64,000 nucleotides of DNA from SLLG01 sp964403935. Lineage in GTDB: Bacteria > Verrucomicrobiota > Verrucomicrobiia > Opitutales > Oceanipulchritudinaceae. The notes beneath the pieces are model-generated. The model was not told the origin of the DNA, did not search any database, and saw only the letters and a list, made by a program, of their open reading frames with translations. Position numbers and translations under genes: made by a program. Of this stretch, positions 42,253 to 51,520 are shown piece after piece. The stretch lies in contig CAYOIB010000006.1 in the NCBI GenBank assembly GCA_964403935.1, positions 1 to 64,000 of the forward strand. The letters are read 5' to 3'. Each line of letters starts with the position of its first letter. The stretch's first letter is position 1.

Positions 42253-44825
42253 TGGAGGACCAACAGCAGGAAAGTGAGTTGAGGCCAGCGTGTCCGGGTT
42301 GGGGGTGGGTCTTTCGGATGGCTTGGCGGGACAGCCGCGGGCAGCGCAAAATTCTGCTGCTCAGTGCCCTGTGCATTCTGTTCGGGATCGCTGCACTGGT
42401 CGCTATTGGTTCCCTCAGGGATAATCTGGGACGTGTGCTCAATGAGCAAACGCGCTCTCTTCTCGGAGCAGACCTTGCTCTGGAATCGCGGCAGCCCTTT
42501 GTCGAGGCTGTCGAGACCTTCGTCCGCGAACTCGGCGGTGAGCAATCGCGCGAAATGAGATTTCAATCGATGGCCGTATTTCCGGGAGCGGATGTTTCGC
42601 GTTTCGTCCAGGTGCGTGCAATTGAGGGTGGGTTCCCATTCTATGGAAGTTTTGAGACGAATCCGACGGGCAAGCGTGTCTTGCATTTGGGGGAAGCCCT
42701 GGTCGAGGAGAGCCTGATGCTGCAACTTGGGCTGGTTCCCGGAGACCGGGTGCGCCTTGGTGAGGCCACCTTTGAAGTCGTGGCGGCGTTGCAGCGGATT
42801 GCGGGCGAGTCTGAAGTGACCGGATTCTTTGCCCCGCGCATTTTCATCCCTTGGGATGCGATCGAGGGGACAGAGCTGGTTCAGCCGGGAAGTATGGTAC
42901 GTTACCGCACTTACTTCCGCTTTGACGAAGGCCTCACAGGCGAGCGGGCGGAGCGTGTGGTGGAAGCTCGCGAAGGGCTGTTTGTCGATGAAAGCGTCGG
43001 GGTTGAGACGGTTGAGCAGAAGAGGCGGCGACTCGATCGTCTGCTCGGGAATCTTTTTGATTTTCTCAATTTGGTGGGGTTTGTCGCCTTGTTGCTGGGG
43101 GGCCTGGGCGTGGGCGGAGCGGTCCAGGTCTATGTTCGCGAGAAACTGGCGACCCTGGCGCTCCTTCGCTGCCTGGGGAGCCCGGCAAAATTGGGCTTTC
43201 GCATTTACCTGCTCCAGGTGGCGGTCATGGCGTTTGTCGGAGCGGTGGCGGGAACGTTTGTCGGCGTGGGGGTGCAGTTTGTTCTGCCGTTGTTGGTCCG
43301 TGGTTTTCTTCCCTTTGATTTTGATATCACCCTGAGTTGGCCTTCGATTGGGATGGGGTTGGTGGTGGGCTGGGCCGTCGCACTGACCTTTGCCTTGATC
43401 CCACTTCTGGGGGTTCGCGGGATCAGTCCGTTGGCCGCCATCCGGGCAGATTTCGAGAGTACCCGACCCTCATGGAAAGATCCTGCTGTTCTGATGGTCT
43501 ATGCGGTTCTCAGTGGGCTGCTTGTGGGCTTTTCGATCCTGCAAACGCGTGAAGTCCTCCATGGTCTGGGGTTTGCCGGCGGGCTTCTCCTGGCGATAGC
43601 GATCCTTGCTTTTGTTGCCGTGGGCCTGAGGTTTCTGCTGAGGACAGTGACGCCCGCGGGTTGGCCTTTTTCCTGGCGACTCGGTCTGGGCAACCTGCAC
43701 CGTCCACGAAACCGGACGGTCTATTTGATCGTCACTCTGGGAATGGGGGTGTTTCTCATCAACACCCTCTATCTTGCCCGGTCCAGTCTGTTGGCAGAGG
43801 TGAGCGTAACAGATGCTTCAGATGCCGCCAATGTCGTTCTTCTCGATGTTCAGCCCGATCAACTCTGTGAGGTGGAAGCACTTCTCGGGGAGGGCGAGTA
43901 CGTGGTGCATGATGTTCTTCCAATTGTGGCGATGCGGCTACAGGCGGTGAACGGTCGCTCCCTCGCCGAGCTCCGGCGCGATCCGAACGTCAACATTCGT
44001 CGCTGGGTTCATACTTGGGAGTTTCGCAGCTCGTATCGGCCCCACCTTCTCGACAACGAGGTGATCGCTGAAGGCGAATGGCTTTCTGGATACAGCGGGG
44101 ACGAGCCTTATCCGATCTCGGTGGCTGCCAATATGCTGGAAGATATGGGTGCGGCCTTTGGCGACCGCCTGAGCTGGGACATCCAGGGCGTTCCCATCGA
44201 GACGCGCGTGCACAGCACCCGCGATGTCACCTGGAAGGCGGGTCGCCAGAATTTCGCAGTTGTCTTTCCGCCGGGGTCCATTGACGAAGCACCCACGGTT
44301 TATGCCGTGACGGTCAAAGTCATGGATCGAGCGGAGACAATCGCGCTTCAGCAGAATTTGGTGGCGGCCTTTCCGAATGTGAGCGTGATCGACCTCACGC
44401 TGGTTTTCGAGACTCTGGACGACCTTTTAGGGCGGGCGGCTTTTGTCGTTCAATTTATGGCCGGGTTCACGCTTCTGACAGGTTTTGTGGTGCTGGCTGG
44501 AGCGATTATAACAAGTCGCTATCAGCGAATCCGGGAGAGTGCGCTTCTTCGAACCCTGGGGGCGGGTTCCGGCCTGATTTACCGGGTTATGGCCATCGAG
44601 TATGCGCTCATCGGAGCTTGCGCCGGGTTGGCGGGAGCGGTCCTGGCGCAGGGGGCCGGGTGGGGCCTGATCCATTTTGTCTTCGAAGGGAGGTTTACGC
44701 CGGATCTCAGGCCTGTTATTTACAGCGTCGTCGTGGTCTCTCTTCTGACGCTTGCCACCGGCCTTATCAATAGCCGTCGGATTGCGACAGAAAGCCCACT
44801 TGTTCTCCTGCGGGAAGAAACCTGA
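42252..44825 (+). CDS. large FtsX-like permease (YbbP type)
   Basis: The 857-residue permease contains two FtsX-type membrane modules. The first helix follows a short cytoplasmic start (KILLLSALCILFGIAALVAI), then a periplasmic MacB-like domain (~60-260), four helices (~270-420), further helices at ~430-510, a second periplasmic domain (~520-720) and three C-terminal helices. About ten helices and two periplasmic domains match YbbP. It is coupled to the preceding ATPase. The 44826-45008 stretch downstream holds no recognisable feature. Confidence 0.9.
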   Translation: MEDQQQESELRPACPGWGWVFRMAWRDSRGQRKILLLSALCILFGIAALVAIGSLRDNLGRVLNEQTRSLLGADLALESRQPFVEAVETFVRELGGEQSREMRFQSMAVFPGADVSRFVQVRAIEGGFPFYGSFETNPTGKRVLHLGEALVEESLMLQLGLVPGDRVRLGEATFEVVAALQRIAGESEVTGFFAPRIFIPWDAIEGTELVQPGSMVRYRTYFRFDEGLTGERAERVVEAREGLFVDESVGVETVEQKRRRLDRLLGNLFDFLNLVGFVALLLGGLGVGGAVQVYVREKLATLALLRCLGSPAKLGFRIYLLQVAVMAFVGAVAGTFVGVGVQFVLPLLVRGFLPFDFDITLSWPSIGMGLVVGWAVALTFALIPLLGVRGISPLAAIRADFESTRPSWKDPAVLMVYAVLSGLLVGFSILQTREVLHGLGFAGGLLLAIAILAFVAVGLRFLLRTVTPAGWPFSWRLGLGNLHRPRNRTVYLIVTLGMGVFLINTLYLARSSLLAEVSVTDASDAANVVLLDVQPDQLCEVEALLGEGEYVVHDVLPIVAMRLQAVNGRSLAELRRDPNVNIRRWVHTWEFRSSYRPHLLDNEVIAEGEWLSGYSGDEPYPISVAANMLEDMGAAFGDRLSWDIQGVPIETRVHSTRDVTWKAGRQNFAVVFPPGSIDEAPTVYAVTVKVMDRAETIALQQNLVAAFPNVSVIDLTLVFETLDDLLGRAAFVVQFMAGFTLLTGFVVLAGAIITSRYQRIRESALLRTLGAGSGLIYRVMAIEYALIGACAGLAGAVLAQGAGWGLIHFVFEGRFTPDLRPVIYSVVVVSLLTLATGLINSRRIATESPLVLLREET

Positions 44826-45008
44826 AACCCATTCAGATGGCAAGAGGTACGGGCACAGCGCCTCAGGTGCCTCGCGTGTATTGGCTTCTCCGGATAGGAG
44901 CAGCAGCAAGACGCAATGTCATCAGCTGGGGAAGACCTTCCCGTGCAGAACCGGCGGCAAGGATTCTGGGGGCAAACGAGGCCTGACTGAATCCTCCGCT
45001 CGGCGCTA

Positions 45009-45428
45009 TTATGGGACCTGTGAGCGGAGGGCTTCTCGGGCGAGGGGACTGAGTGTTGGGGAATCCCGGTCGACCCAGCGGAAGCCCCCGGAGTCGGAGC
45101 TGATAAGGTCTTGATTGCTGATGGCTCCAACGGGACCGGTGTAGCGAAAGATGATCGCTGTATGATAGAGCGTGAGAGCTTCGTTCTCGTAGAGGAAGGC
45201 GATCGCCCGCTCGAGGATGATCTGATCGTGTGGAATTTCGAAGCCCAGTTCTTCGTGGCCTTCCCGCAAGGCCGTTTGCTCGGGGCTCTCGCCAAACTCC
45301 GGCGTTCCTCCGGGAAGATCCATCGTGCCGGTGTAGGGCCCCCGCGTTTTCTTTATGAGAAGGACTTCGGTTCCCCGCTCAATAATCAAATAGACCCCGA
45401 GATGTTTGCGTTGCTCCTTCTTGCTCAT
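45009..45428 (-). CDS. Nudix hydrolase
   Basis: The 139-residue protein carries a full Nudix box, GTPEFGESPEQTALREGHEE followed by LGF, which matches Gx5Ex7REUxEExGU. Nudix enzymes hydrolyse nucleoside diphosphate derivatives; the exact substrate cannot be inferred. ATG at 45428 (MSKKEQRKHLGVYLI) fits family N-termini. The frame stays open to 45623 with a basic, Lys/Arg-rich extension that would overlap the divergent pterin dehydratase gene, so a longer form cannot be excluded. No clear ribosome-binding site supports either start. Confidence 0.85.
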   Translation of the reverse strand: MSKKEQRKHLGVYLIIERGTEVLLIKKTRGPYTGTMDLPGGTPEFGESPEQTALREGHEELGFEIPHDQIILERAIAFLYENEALTLYHTAIIFRYTGPVGAISNQDLISSDSGGFRWVDRDSPTLSPLAREALRSQVP

Positions 45429-45614
45429 GAGAGGTGTCGGATACTTTCGAATCAAATCCTCATAGATTGGTTTTTTGGACAGCGCAGTGGCAAGGCTTCG
45501 CTGCTTTGAGGCGGAAGGACGTCCTATATAATGCGTCTTGCGGGTTGGTTTACGCCTCAGCTTCAGGTTGCTTGAAGTTTTGACAGACGGAGTCATTGGC
45601 TTCATTATTTCAGG

Positions 45615-45905
45615 ATGTCTCATGAACTATCGGAATCGGAAATTGAGGTGGCGATGAGCGGGCTTCCGGGGTGGAGCTATCAGGTCACCGAACTTTCCAG
45701 GACGTTTGTCTTTGGGTCGTTCCGGGAGGCGATCAGTTTTGTGGTGCGGGTCGCATTCGAGGCGGAGGGAATGAACCACCATCCCGAGCTGGTGAGTCAG
45801 TACAAAAGGGTCTCGGTTCGTCTTTGCACGCATGACGCCGGGAATAGGGTCACCGGGAAGGACTTCAAGCTGGCCCAGCGGATCGAGGATATCAGCTGGG
45901 TTTGA
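45615..45905 (+). CDS. pterin-4a-carbinolamine dehydratase
   Basis: The 96-residue protein matches the PCD/PhhB family: the active-site EGMNHHPE segment (residues ~51-58), a strand ending in VSVRLCTHDAGNRVTGKDF, and the final helix. The family recycles pterin cofactors of aromatic amino-acid hydroxylases and also occurs as a DCoH-like protein. No hydroxylase gene is adjacent. It is divergent from the Nudix gene. Confidence 0.92.
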   Translation: MSHELSESEIEVAMSGLPGWSYQVTELSRTFVFGSFREAISFVVRVAFEAEGMNHHPELVSQYKRVSVRLCTHDAGNRVTGKDFKLAQRIEDISWV

Positions 45906-46003
45906 GGGCGGCGGGGTGAACCTGTGGTGCCTGGCTCGTCGGTCCTGTATCTCTGTTGCGTCCAAGCTTGTCGTGCTCCCCGTGCGGGTGTTTGCTTGGA
46001 GCA

Positions 46004-47254
46004 ATGACGGTATCAAGTGCAGATTTCTTGCCGGCCGATGAGCTGGAGGCGCTTCGTGCGCAGTTTCCAGCCCTTCACCAGGAGGTGGGGGGAAAGGCTT
46101 TGGTCTATTTGGATAATGCCGCGACGACGCAAAAGCCTGAAGCGGTGTTGCAGGCGCTGGATCATTTTTATCGCTCGGATAATTCCAATATTCACCGGGG
46201 GGTGCATGCGCTGAGTCAGCGGGCGACGCTGGCATACGAAGAGGCGCGGGTTGCGGTGGCCCGGTTTATTGGGGCGCGGGAGCCGGCGGAGGTTATATTT
46301 GTCCGCGGGGCCACAGAGGGCATCAACCTGGTGGCCAATTCCTTTGCCCGTCCGCGCTTGAAGGCGGGGGATGTCATTCTCCTGACGGAGATGGAGCACC
46401 ATGCGAATGTGGTGCCTTGGCAGATCGTAGCGGCGACGACGGGGGCGCGGATCGTTCCGACTCCGGTGACGGATGCCGGAGAAGTGGACCTGGAAGCATT
46501 CGAGCGATTGTTGAAGGAAGAACCCGTGCGGCTGGCCGCCTTCGTTCATGTCTCAAACAGCTTGGGAACAGTGAATCCCGTGGAGGCAATGGTCGCAGCG
46601 GCAAAGAAGGAAGGAGTGCCGACCCTGGTCGATGCGGCGCAGACGTATTCTCACCAGTCGCTCAATGTTCAGACGCTGGACTGCGATTTCCTGGTTATCA
46701 GTGGCCACAAGCTGTTTGGTCCGACGGGTATCGGTGTCCTCTACGGGAAGAAGGCTCACCTCGAAGCGATGCCGCCTTATCAGGGTGGGGGCGACATGAT
46801 CGCCAATGTCAGTTTCAAGGGGACCACTTTCAAAGGACCGCCGGAACGCTTTGAGGCTGGAACGCCAAATATCGCGGGCGTCATCGGGCTGGGGGCGGCA
46901 ATCCGCTGGCTGGAGTCGCAGCCACAGGAGCGGCTCTGGGCGCATGAAAATGCGATCCTGACGCGGGCGACGGCCGGGCTTGAGGAAATTCCAGGTCTGC
47001 GGATTGTCGGCACGGCCGGGCGCAAGGCGAGTGTGCTGTCGTTTCTCATGGAGAACGCGCATCCCCATGATATTGGGACTTTTCTCGATGTTGATGGGAT
47101 CGCGATCCGCGCGGGGCACCATTGCTGCCAGCCACTGATGGAGCGCTTTGGGGTCCCCGGCCTGGCGCGTGCGAGCTTTGCTTTTTATAACACTGCCGAA
47201 GAAGCGGATCGTCTTGTGGCTGGGATTCGCCGCATTGCAAAATTCTTTGCCTGA
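46004..47254 (+). CDS. sufS: cysteine desulfurase SufS
   Basis: SufS takes sulfur from cysteine for Fe-S cluster assembly using PLP. The 416-residue protein has the substrate-binding YLDNAATTQKP, the PLP lysine in VISGHKLFGPTGIGVLYGKK and the catalytic cysteine in RAGHHCCQPLM. The ATG at 46004 is preceded by GGAG at a good distance. An upstream in-frame start at 45956 is less likely. Its stop overlaps the sufU start, so both form one unit. Confidence 0.96.
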   Translation: MTVSSADFLPADELEALRAQFPALHQEVGGKALVYLDNAATTQKPEAVLQALDHFYRSDNSNIHRGVHALSQRATLAYEEARVAVARFIGAREPAEVIFVRGATEGINLVANSFARPRLKAGDVILLTEMEHHANVVPWQIVAATTGARIVPTPVTDAGEVDLEAFERLLKEEPVRLAAFVHVSNSLGTVNPVEAMVAAAKKEGVPTLVDAAQTYSHQSLNVQTLDCDFLVISGHKLFGPTGIGVLYGKKAHLEAMPPYQGGGDMIANVSFKGTTFKGPPERFEAGTPNIAGVIGLGAAIRWLESQPQERLWAHENAILTRATAGLEEIPGLRIVGTAGRKASVLSFLMENAHPHDIGTFLDVDGIAIRAGHHCCQPLMERFGVPGLARASFAFYNTAEEADRLVAGIRRIAKFFA

Positions 47255-47721
47255 TGAATGACGACCTGATCGAGCTCTATCAGGAGGTGATCCTGGAGCA
47301 CCACAAACGACCGCGCAATAACAGGGCTTTGGCAACGGCGACACACCGCGCAGCCGGGCATAATCCGCTGTGCGGGGATGAAATCGAAGTTTACCTGGAG
47401 GTAAAGGACCAGCGCATCGCGGCCATAACATTCCAGGGCCAAGGCTGCGCTATCTCAAGGGCCTCGGCCTCCATGATGACCGCCGCCCTCGAGGGCCAAA
47501 CAATTGATGCTGCCAAAGCATATGTTGCGCGGATCCAGCAAGTCCTCACCGGTGCCACGGAAGATGTCGACATAGGGGAGCTTGGGGAACTCGCCGCGCT
47601 GCAGGGCGTGAAGCGGTTCCCGGCCCGGGTCAAGTGCGCCACCCTTTCATGGCACGCCTTTGAGGCCGCCCTCGCTGGAATAAACCGGATCAGTACCGAA
47701 ACGCTCCGTCCCAGATCCTGA
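47254..47721 (+). CDS. sufU: SufU sulfur-transfer/scaffold protein
   Basis: SufU accepts sulfur from SufS, with zinc at its active site. The 155-residue protein has the three conserved cysteines in NPLCGDEIEVY, FQGQGCAISRASASMM and ARVKCATLSWHAF, plus the long SufU-type insertion between the second and third. This distinguishes it from IscU. It overlaps sufS by one base. Other suf genes (sufB, sufC, sufD) are not in the window. Confidence 0.94.
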   Translation: MNDDLIELYQEVILEHHKRPRNNRALATATHRAAGHNPLCGDEIEVYLEVKDQRIAAITFQGQGCAISRASASMMTAALEGQTIDAAKAYVARIQQVLTGATEDVDIGELGELAALQGVKRFPARVKCATLSWHAFEAALAGINRISTETLRPRS

Positions 47722-47825
47722 ACAGGCCTCGCCCCGAGTGGGATCCTGATCACCCCGGTCTTCAAGAGGTGGAAATGCGGATGAACTCGATTTCCGGGCA
47801 CTCCTATTTCGCTAGTCACTGTACC

Positions 47826-47855
47826 TGAAAAAAGGTATTAACCCCTGTTTTTTCA
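47826..47855 (+). terminator. possible terminator after sufU
   Basis: A TGAAAAAA / TTTTTTCA inverted repeat encloses a small GGT / ACC stem. It lies 104 bases past sufU and before the hybrid kinase. The GC stem is short, so termination is uncertain. Confidence 0.25.
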
Positions 47856-47887
47856 TTGCTTTGAATTGGGAAAAATGAGTTAATTGC

Positions 47888-50800
47888 GTGGTGATTAGGG
47901 TCTTAGCCTCAATGTTTTTCCTCTGCATTATTTTCCTGGCGGATGTGCAGGCGGAGCAGGGGGCGCTCCCCGGGCAGTTCCTGGGGGTCGACTCGACGCC
48001 GGCAGGGGGGATGTCTCGATCGACAATACCCCGGCTGGCAATGGGGGCCCACGGGCAAGTCTTTTACGCGGGGGCCAGCGCCATTTTCGAATTTGACGGG
48101 ATTGCTCATCAAAAGCACTCCCTTCCGACACGGCGTGAGGTGAAGGACTTCGTTCTGGATAAGGATGAAGTCTTGTGGGTCTTGACGCAGCGTCACCTGT
48201 TTCGCGGGGAGCGGGGGGCAAGCGGGGTGTTCTCTTTTGAGCGTGTTCTGCGGGCTTCAGAGGTGGAGCTTCCGGCGGGTGCCGACATCGGGGGTGGAAT
48301 CTTTGTGGACGGTGGTTCCGTTTACATATACAACACCGGAGTCGTGCTCCGCTACGATGGCCCTGGACAGGTGGCGCGAATCGTCAGTGAGCCGGGATGG
48401 ATCCCTTTTATATTCGGCTGGAACGGCCGGGTGTTTGGCAGTGCTCCAGTTGCGGGCCTCTTTGAAGTGATTGGTGACACCGCGATCCCTGTTGCGGGGT
48501 GGGAGCGCTCTACCGATCGCCGCCACGGGCAGCCGAGAATGCTGGTGGGCAAGGACCAGGGTCGTGCCGTTCTCCTTATGGGAGATGGCGACCTCGTCTC
48601 CTTTGGGGGCGGGGCCCCTCGCTTCATCTTCAACCTCGCCGCAGTGATGGGGGTGTCGCCTGAAAGCATCGATGTAGCGCTCCAGCTTAAGAATGGAAAT
48701 TATGCGGTCGCTCTCGCCTCGACAGGAGTTTTCCTTTTGGACGGCCAGGGGCATGAGATTGGTTACCATGGTTTCCCGGGGTTGGCGGGGGATTCAAGGG
48801 CCTGGATGGATCTGCTGGAGGACAAGCGGGGCGGGCTCTGGATTATCAACCGGCAGCGCTTGGCTTGGGTCGATCTGAATTCGAGCCTGAGAGTGGTGCG
48901 TGATCGGGAGAACGACCCCATTGTGGGCGTGAGGAATATCGAAATCAGCGGGAGGCGAGTCGCGGTATTGGGTGAGGCGGGCCTTCATTTGCTATCGCTT
49001 GAGAATCCGGAGCAGGCGGTTCGCATTCCGATCCCGGAATTGGGCTGGGGGGAGGAGCAGTGGATGTTCTCCCGCAGCAGCCAGTTCTATATGATGTCGG
49101 GCACCTCACTCTTCAGGGTGCTTGAAGAGAGCCTGGAATTCATTCAGAACCTTCCCGATTCACTCCTGAGACTTGTGCCGTCCGGGTATCTGGAATCCCG
49201 CGTTTTTGGACTGGGCTTAATGAGTCTGAAGATTTTCGAGCAAGCGGACGACGGGACCATGAAGACCCTGCACACATTGGATTTCAGCGGGATGCTGCCG
49301 CATACCATCCATGAAGTGAGCTCGAATGAAGCGTGGGTCGAACTGGGCTGGTCAGCAGTCGGGCAACTCGTATTGGATTCAGGTGGTCGATCGCGTTTGA
49401 CGATATACGGTGCGAGGGAGGGGCTTCCTCCGGGCGAGTGGGTGGCCCCGTTTCTCTCGGGTGGTGTCTGCTACTTTCGCACGAGTGAAACAGGCATCTA
49501 TCGCTTTGATGCGGATAGCGGACGTTTTCAGCTCGTACCTGAACTGACGGCTCAGTTTCCATCACCCCTGGCCGAGATCGACCGTGTTTACCCAGACAAA
49601 GCGGGGAATCTATGGGTTTCCGGCAGGATGAATGGCGTACTTCGGTTTGTGTCGGAGGCAGAGTATGTGTGGGAGCCGTTGCGATTTGGTTCGTTGGAAC
49701 CCATCCGGTTTCACGCCGTGGCTCATCAGGGGGATCTTGTGTGGCTGGGCGGGGAACCGGAACTTGTCGTGATGGATGCCGCCGCCCTCGACCCCGGCCA
49801 GGTGCCCCCGGAGGTGGGCCTGAGGGTCATGCGTCGTGATGCTGAAACCCTTTACCTGCCAGGGAGGGTATCGGAGGGGGAGCCTTTTGTTTTTTCAGAG
49901 AAACCCGAGCGGTTGTCCTTCGAGTTTTTTCTGATGGAGCCTGCCTTGGCCAAAGCCTTCCGGATCCAGACCTGGCTCGACCCTGTCGATGGCGGCTGGC
50001 AGGATTGGGTCGAGGGGAATCGGCCCGATTTCGTCCGTCTTCCGCCGGGCGCTTACACCATGCGTGTGCGCGCCGTGAGCGACGACGGCGTGCAGGGTGT
50101 GGTTAACGAATTTGCGTTCTTCATCCCAAAACCCTGGTACCTGACCTATTTCTTCATGGGTTTGATGGTGGTGTTGGTCAGTGGCCTGATTGCTCTTGGG
50201 ATTCATTGCCGTGGGCGCGCCCTTCGGCAGGAGAATGATCGCCTGGAGCACCTTGTAACGTGCCGCACGCGGGATCTGAATGAGGCCAATAATGCAAAAA
50301 TTCGGTTCCTTGCGCAGATCAGCCATGAAGTGCGCACGCCCATGAACGGTGTCATCGGGATGGCCCGGATGCTTGGGCAATCGTCCCTGCGCGAGGACCA
50401 GCGGCAATACGTCGAAACGATTGAGCGCAGTGGTGAGACGCTCCTTTCGATGATTAACGGGATTTTGGATCTCAGTCGGATCGATGCCGGAAAATTGTCG
50501 TTGGAGAATATCGCTTTCGACGTCCATCAGGCAGTGGAGGATTGTATTCGTCTTCTTGAGCCGCAGGCCCGGGAGAAGCGCCTCGCCCTGCGGGTGCACG
50601 GGCTCCTCAGGGTCCCTCTGACAATGAAGGGCGATCCCACACGTCTCCGGCAGATCCTCCTGAATCTCCTCTCAAACGCGGTGAAGTTCACTGATTCGGG
50701 TTCGGTCGATTTGTTTGTCAGCTTTGTCTCGACTTCAATGGGGGAGCCGGGGTTGCGGTTTATTGTGGTGGATACAGGGCCGGGGATGGCGGCCGATGCC

Positions 50801-51445
50801 CGCCGCCGTTTGTTCCAACCTTTTGAGCAGCTGGAGCGTTCGACCAACCGCCTTCATGGAGGGGCTGGATTGGGCCTTCACATCACACGGAATCTGGTGG
50901 AGTTGATGGGTGGCACCATCGAATTTGAAAGCGCACCCGGGCGGGGGACCCGCTTTACCGTGGTGCTGCCTTTCGGTCGCATCCAGACCGGGCCCGGGCT
51001 CTACCCGTCCCCCTCCGGAAGGGCACCTCAAAGGAAGGTGCCACGGCTTCTACATTGCCTGGTCGCCGATGACAATGCCGTCAACCAGAGGGTTTGCGGA
51101 AGTTTTGTGCAGCGCCTTGGCCATTCTGTCGAATACGCCACCAATGGGGCTGATGTTCTTGAGATGGTCAAAAGCGGGCGCTTTGATGCTGTCCTGATGG
51201 ACATGTGGATGCCGTTGATGAACGGCATTGAAGCCACGCGAGCGCTCCGCCGTGGGGACGGAGGCAAGGGGTTCTGCCGTATTCCCATCATCGGCGTCAC
51301 TGCGGGAGATGCGGATGAGAATGTGAGCGCGTTCATTGCCGCGGGGTTGAATGCCTGTTTGCACAAGCCTCTTTCCATGAAGGCCCTCGAAGGCGCTCTT
51401 GAAAGCGTCATAAAAGAGCTTCCACCGGTGGGAAAATCCGTGTGA
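47888..51445 (+). CDS. propeller-sensor hybrid histidine kinase with receiver
   Basis: The 1185-residue protein starts with a signal peptide (residues ~1-22, GTG start at 47888). A periplasmic region with two-component-propeller repeats (~25-690) and a Y_Y_Y domain (~690-750, RLPPGAYTMRVRAVSDDGVQ) follows, then a membrane helix (~756-778), a HisKA domain with phosphorylated His in AQISHEVRTPMNGVIGMARM, a HATPase domain (NLLSNAVKFTDSG, DTGPGMA, GLGLHITRNLV) and a C-terminal receiver (acceptor Asp in VLMDMWMP). Such sensors often respond to carbohydrates in Bacteroidota. No output regulator is adjacent. Confidence 0.92.
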   Translation: MVIRVLASMFFLCIIFLADVQAEQGALPGQFLGVDSTPAGGMSRSTIPRLAMGAHGQVFYAGASAIFEFDGIAHQKHSLPTRREVKDFVLDKDEVLWVLTQRHLFRGERGASGVFSFERVLRASEVELPAGADIGGGIFVDGGSVYIYNTGVVLRYDGPGQVARIVSEPGWIPFIFGWNGRVFGSAPVAGLFEVIGDTAIPVAGWERSTDRRHGQPRMLVGKDQGRAVLLMGDGDLVSFGGGAPRFIFNLAAVMGVSPESIDVALQLKNGNYAVALASTGVFLLDGQGHEIGYHGFPGLAGDSRAWMDLLEDKRGGLWIINRQRLAWVDLNSSLRVVRDRENDPIVGVRNIEISGRRVAVLGEAGLHLLSLENPEQAVRIPIPELGWGEEQWMFSRSSQFYMMSGTSLFRVLEESLEFIQNLPDSLLRLVPSGYLESRVFGLGLMSLKIFEQADDGTMKTLHTLDFSGMLPHTIHEVSSNEAWVELGWSAVGQLVLDSGGRSRLTIYGAREGLPPGEWVAPFLSGGVCYFRTSETGIYRFDADSGRFQLVPELTAQFPSPLAEIDRVYPDKAGNLWVSGRMNGVLRFVSEAEYVWEPLRFGSLEPIRFHAVAHQGDLVWLGGEPELVVMDAAALDPGQVPPEVGLRVMRRDAETLYLPGRVSEGEPFVFSEKPERLSFEFFLMEPALAKAFRIQTWLDPVDGGWQDWVEGNRPDFVRLPPGAYTMRVRAVSDDGVQGVVNEFAFFIPKPWYLTYFFMGLMVVLVSGLIALGIHCRGRALRQENDRLEHLVTCRTRDLNEANNAKIRFLAQISHEVRTPMNGVIGMARMLGQSSLREDQRQYVETIERSGETLLSMINGILDLSRIDAGKLSLENIAFDVHQAVEDCIRLLEPQAREKRLALRVHGLLRVPLTMKGDPTRLRQILLNLLSNAVKFTDSGSVDLFVSFVSTSMGEPGLRFIVVDTGPGMAADARRRLFQPFEQLERSTNRLHGGAGLGLHITRNLVELMGGTIEFESAPGRGTRFTVVLPFGRIQTGPGLYPSPSGRAPQRKVPRLLHCLVADDNAVNQRVCGSFVQRLGHSVEYATNGADVLEMVKSGRFDAVLMDMWMPLMNGIEATRALRRGDGGKGFCRIPIIGVTAGDADENVSAFIAAGLNACLHKPLSMKALEGALESVIKELPPVGKSV

Positions 51446-51520
51446 AATTTCCGACAACCGGATGCAAGCCAGAGCCGGTCTTGCAGAGGAGCCCTTGATT
51501 GAGTGTTGTTATCGGACTGT

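Noticed and set aside
44826..45008. Possible small plus-strand gene after the FtsX-type permease
   Set aside because: The open frame overlaps the permease end and the Nudix gene, with no start signal or protein-like pattern.
46553..47431. 292-codon open frame opposite sufS/sufU
   Set aside because: Covers two conserved genes on the other strand and has no family features.
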